DNA of 34,567 bases, taken from assembly GCA_023436525.1 (NCBI GenBank), contig JAEZIW010000039.1:1-34567 (forward strand). The letters are read 5' to 3'. The translations under genes were made by a program, and so were the position numbers. Under the pieces are notes generated by a model that was not told the DNA's origin, did not search any database, and worked only from the letters and a program-made list of their open reading frames with translations. This DNA is from Bacillota bacterium (GTDB lineage Bacteria > Bacillota > Clostridia > Christensenellales > SZUA-584). Shown in pieces: positions 31,999-34,567 of this stretch (position 1 is the first letter of the stretch; every line of letters starts with the position of its first letter).

Positions 31999-33921
31999 TT
32001 ATTGGATGCACAAATGTGCACTTTCCCACTCGCTCATCAGTGCTTCCACCGCTTGTTGCTGTGCGGCGTGGTCTTCCGAAAGGGCAGCGATGCGCGCCGA
32101 ATCGAGCGATGACGGATCAGCCAGCTGCGCTTCAATGTCTGCCAGCCGCTGCTCGGCGGCCTCAATGCTGCGTTCCAGTGCCGCAATGCGTTTCTTGGCC
32201 TCGCGGGCGAGCTGTTCCTTTTCCTTCTCGGCACGCTTTTGTTTGGCGGCGACGGTTTTGGTGACGCCCGGCAGGGTGGTTTCCTGCGGTTCCTTCATTT
32301 TATCGAGCGCGGCCAGATAGTCGCTCCAGTTGCCGGTGAACGACGTGAGCGCGCTGTCTTGAAGCGCCAGCACATGCGTGGCAATTTTGTTGATGAAATA
32401 GCGGTCGTGGCTCACGAACAGCACCGTGCCGCTAAACTCGCACAGCGCATCCTCCAGCATTTCGCGGCTGTCCATATCGAGGTGGTTGGTCGGTTCATCG
32501 AGCAGCAGCAAATTATCCTGCCCGAGCATCAGCTTTAATAGCGAAAGCCGCCCCTTTTCGCCGCCCGAGAGCGCCGAGACGGGCTTGAACACATCGTCCC
32601 CAAGGAACAGGAATGACGCGAGTATGTTTCGCAGCTCGCCGTCCGAAAGCCCCGGATAATCGCCGCGCAGCTCTTCGATCACGGTCAGACGTGTGTCGAG
32701 GTTTTCCTGCAGCTGGTCGTAATACCCGGCCGATACGCCGGAGCCGACCGATACATCACCGGTTGTGGGCGCAAGCCGCCCGGCGGCGATGCGCAGCAGT
32801 GTGGTTTTGCCGATGCCGTTTGGGCCCACCAGCGCGGCGCGCTCACCCTTATAAAGGTGCATGTTCACATTGCAGAATAAAGACGCGGGCGCGTCCGGCC
32901 ATTGCAGCGCAATGTCTTCCATCACCAGCACGTCGCTGCTGCCGCGTGCGGAGGTGTTTAAGCGCAGTGATATCTTGTCGCGGTCACCCTCGGGCCGGTC
33001 GAGCTTCTCCATTTTGTTCAGCAGCGTTTCGCGCGCGTGCATCTTGATAAAATTCTTGCCGCCGCCCGAGTTGCCCCATGCCCGGTATTGCTCAATCACC
33101 TTTTTCTGGCGCGCGATCTCGCGCTGGTTGTGCTCATACGCTTTTTGCATCAAACGCCGCTTTTCGTCGCGCTGAGCTACAAACGCCGTGTAGTTGCCGA
33201 TGTAAATATCCGTAATGCCGCCGTGAAGGTCGGCAATATGTGTGCAGGTTTGGTCAAGGAACCAGCGGTCATGCGAAACGATCAGCACGGCACCCTGCCA
33301 TGCCTTGAGGTAGCCTTCGAGCCATGTGACCGCGTCGGTATCGAGATGGTTGGTCGGTTCGTCGAGCAGCAGCAGACTTGGCTTTTCGAGCAGCAGCTTT
33401 GCCAGCATCAGCCGCGCGCGCTGGCCGCCCGAGAGTGTGCAGACCGCCCGGTCATAAACGTCTTCGCCGAGGCCGAGGCCCTTGAGCACGCCGTTGATCG
33501 CGCTTTTGTAGCCGTAGCCGTCTGCCTCTTCAAACGCCTGCGTGGTGCGTTCGTATTCGCGCGAGATGCGCTGCCATGCGAGCTCGTCGCCCGAGGCGTC
33601 TTCCATTGCGTGCTCCAGCTCTCTGAGGCGCTGCTCCAGCGCAAAGGCGTGCGCAAACACAGCCAGCATGGTATCCCATACGGATTCCTGCGTGCCTTCG
33701 GAGACTTCTTGGCGCAGATAGCCTGCGGTGCTGCCGAGGCTGACTGTGCCCGAATCGGCGGGGATTTCGCCGCAGATGATGCGCAGCAGCGTGGTTTTGC
33801 CCGCGCCGTTGGGGCCAACGAGGCCCATGCGCATTTCGTCGGTGAGCGTTAAAGTAACGCCGGTGAGAACCTCATCGGCACCAAAGCTTTTGGCAATGTC
33901 TTTTAGAGACAGAGCGATCAT
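31999..33921 (-). CDS. ABC-F family ATPase (ribosome-associated, non-transporter)
   Basis: This 640-residue protein has two ABC cassettes and no membrane segments. Walker A GPNGAGKT (36-43) pairs with signature LSGGQRARLMLAKLL and Walker B LLLLDEPTNHLD. The second cassette has GPNGIGKT (about 363-370) with LSGGEKGRLSLLKL and again DEPTNHLD. A Lys/Arg-rich linker lies between them (QKAYEHNQREIARQKKVIEQYRAWG). A C-terminal coiled coil (about 545-640) is rich in Ala, Glu and Lys. ABC-F proteins rescue or tune ribosomes at the E-site; subgroup and any antibiotic role cannot be read here. GGGAGG sets ATG 33921, with a TATAAT at 33956-33951 on the minus strand. Confidence 0.93.
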   Translation of the reverse strand: MIALSLKDIAKSFGADEVLTGVTLTLTDEMRMGLVGPNGAGKTTLLRIICGEIPADSGTVSLGSTAGYLRQEVSEGTQESVWDTMLAVFAHAFALEQRLRELEHAMEDASGDELAWQRISREYERTTQAFEEADGYGYKSAINGVLKGLGLGEDVYDRAVCTLSGGQRARLMLAKLLLEKPSLLLLDEPTNHLDTDAVTWLEGYLKAWQGAVLIVSHDRWFLDQTCTHIADLHGGITDIYIGNYTAFVAQRDEKRRLMQKAYEHNQREIARQKKVIEQYRAWGNSGGGKNFIKMHARETLLNKMEKLDRPEGDRDKISLRLNTSARGSSDVLVMEDIALQWPDAPASLFCNVNMHLYKGERAALVGPNGIGKTTLLRIAAGRLAPTTGDVSVGSGVSAGYYDQLQENLDTRLTVIEELRGDYPGLSDGELRNILASFLFLGDDVFKPVSALSGGEKGRLSLLKLMLGQDNLLLLDEPTNHLDMDSREMLEDALCEFSGTVLFVSHDRYFINKIATHVLALQDSALTSFTGNWSDYLAALDKMKEPQETTLPGVTKTVAAKQKRAEKEKEQLAREAKKRIAALERSIEAAEQRLADIEAQLADPSSLDSARIAALSEDHAAQQQAVEALMSEWESAHLCIQ

Positions 33922-34170
33922 GGTATGTCCTCCCGAAAAACTCAAAGCCCATTATAATGGATTTGCGCGCAAAAGAAAAGCGGGGGAGTGGGGCTAACCC
34001 TCTTGTGTTGCGAGGTTACAATATTTTCAAGGAATTTGGATAGAAATGTCGAATTAACTTAGGAGAGTATTTTTTATTATTAACTTTAAAGAAATAATGG
34101 AATTAGAAAATAAATAAGTGGAATTACAGAATAAAAGAGCAAAAACCCGACAACAAGATGGAGGAGACAA

Positions 34171-34567
34171 ATGAGCAAGCCAAAACAACATCACTTTGTT
34201 CCTCAAGCATATTTGAAATTCTTTTCTGAAAAAAATGCCAAAGGTGAATATTATATACATGTATTTGATAAGTCTTTAGAGAAGGAGTTCACCGTAAATA
34301 TTGCAGACATCGCTAAAAAGAGAAATTTCAACAAAATTGAAAAGGAGCGATTTGTCTTTACAACTCCGAATGAGGATCCTTTATACTATGAATATAAGTA
34401 TTCTAAGGTATTTGAGAGCAGAATCCCCCAAATAATCAGAAACATCACTTCAATGTGTACTTTGAGCAATTTAGAATTACCTGTATTAACCGATGAGGTA
34501 AAAAGAGATATTGCTATGATGATCATTGTACAGCTATTAAGGACACCTCAATCACGTAGGTATACAT
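34171..34567 (+). CDS. DUF4238-type protein, N-terminal part (runs off the right edge)
   Basis: An open frame from ATG 34171 (after GGAGGAG at 34160-34166) continues without a stop through the last base, giving at least 132 residues. It begins MSKPKQHHFVPQAYLKFFSE, the start typical of DUF4238 proteins (KQH.VPQ.YLK.F). It then shows a Lys/Asn-rich stretch and a helical part ending RDIAMMIIVQLLRTPQSRRY. Function is unknown; the family is often found in accessory regions. Its composition is clearly AT-richer than the neighbouring ABC-F gene, which could mean recent arrival. The frame on the opposite strand here is a shadow. Confidence 0.8.
   Translation, partial: MSKPKQHHFVPQAYLKFFSEKNAKGEYYIHVFDKSLEKEFTVNIADIAKKRNFNKIEKERFVFTTPNEDPLYYEYKYSKVFESRIPQIIRNITSMCTLSNLELPVLTDEVKRDIAMMIIVQLLRTPQSRRYT

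Noticed and set aside
33037..33852. 271-residue plus-strand open frame inside the ABC-F gene
   Set aside because: Antisense shadow of a conserved ATPase with intact motifs.
34054..34260. 68-residue minus-strand open frame at the right end
   Set aside because: The plus-strand frame from 34171 has a good ribosome site, a recognisable family start and no stop to the edge.

Overview
The window looks like a chromosomal segment of a spore-forming, flagellated, anaerobic Clostridia-type Firmicute. Evidence read from the sequence: a flagellar motor operon with a FliY-type (not plain FliN) switch protein, an alpha/beta small acid-soluble spore protein, SpmA/SpmB, a small AbrB, the redox repressor Rex, a CtsR-type heat-shock operator, strong GGAGG ribosome sites, frequent GTG/TTG starts and many hairpin-plus-T terminators. 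Base composition is moderate to GC-rich in housekeeping genes (radA, the ABC transporters, the ABC-F gene). AT-rich patches occur around 3.05-3.87 kb, 14.5-15.6 kb, 31.84-32.0 kb and the right end. I cannot name the genus.

Layout. 0-2.8 kb (+): end of a flagellar operon (motB 3' end, fliL, fliM, fliY) closed by a bidirectional terminator. 2.8-3.6 kb (-): a divergent SASP and a DUF2569-like membrane protein. 3.8-6.5 kb (+): an unusual seven-cysteine ferredoxin coupled to a four-domain sulfur enzyme (CoA-disulfide/persulfide reductase, rhodanese, TusA, DsrE-like), preceded by a long inverted repeat. 6.6-7.3 kb (-): a four-TM protein with a Tyr/Gly/Gln/Pro repeat tail. 7.5-8.5 kb (+): rex overlapping yjbQ. 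8.7-12.0 kb: two tandem VanW-family cell-surface proteins, each with its own promoter. 12.0-12.5 kb: a zinc-ribbon protein behind a strong promoter and a leader of about 160 nt. 12.7-14.5 kb: an Lrp/AsnC regulator translationally coupled to a class I/II aminotransferase. 14.6-16.0 kb: a membrane-embedded LuxR-type regulator followed by a membrane-anchored FMN-binding protein. 16.2-17.5 kb: Hsp20 under a CtsR operator, and an azoreductase-like flavoprotein. 17.7-18.8 kb: a secreted-looking or surface Ca-binding-type protein with an internal 108-bp duplication. 18.9-20.8 kb: radA and a DUF6512-like membrane protein. 21.0-24.4 kb: a MacAB/YknXYZ-type efflux system. 24.5-25.9 kb: a TetR regulator with textbook autoregulatory operators, followed by an SDR. 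26.1-28.6 kb (-): a polar amino-acid ABC importer. 28.7-30.3 kb (+): a TrmN6-like methyltransferase and rsmI. 30.3-30.55 kb (-): abrB, whose terminator lies inside rsmI. 30.7-31.8 kb: spmA-spmB. 32.0-33.9 kb (-): an ABC-F ATPase. 34.17 kb to the end: the 5' part of an AT-rich DUF4238-type gene.

Most genes belong to well-known families. The parts most worth a second look are the ferredoxin plus four-domain sulfur enzyme unit, the membrane LuxR/FMN-protein pair, the structured zinc-ribbon leader, the duplicated EF-hand-like protein, and several regulatory architectures: CtsR at hsp20, the double operators at tetR and at the amino-acid importer, and the abrB terminator embedded antisense in rsmI. 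I see no tRNA, rRNA, CRISPR array, transposase or prophage gene. No gene-free stretch exceeds 300 bases.
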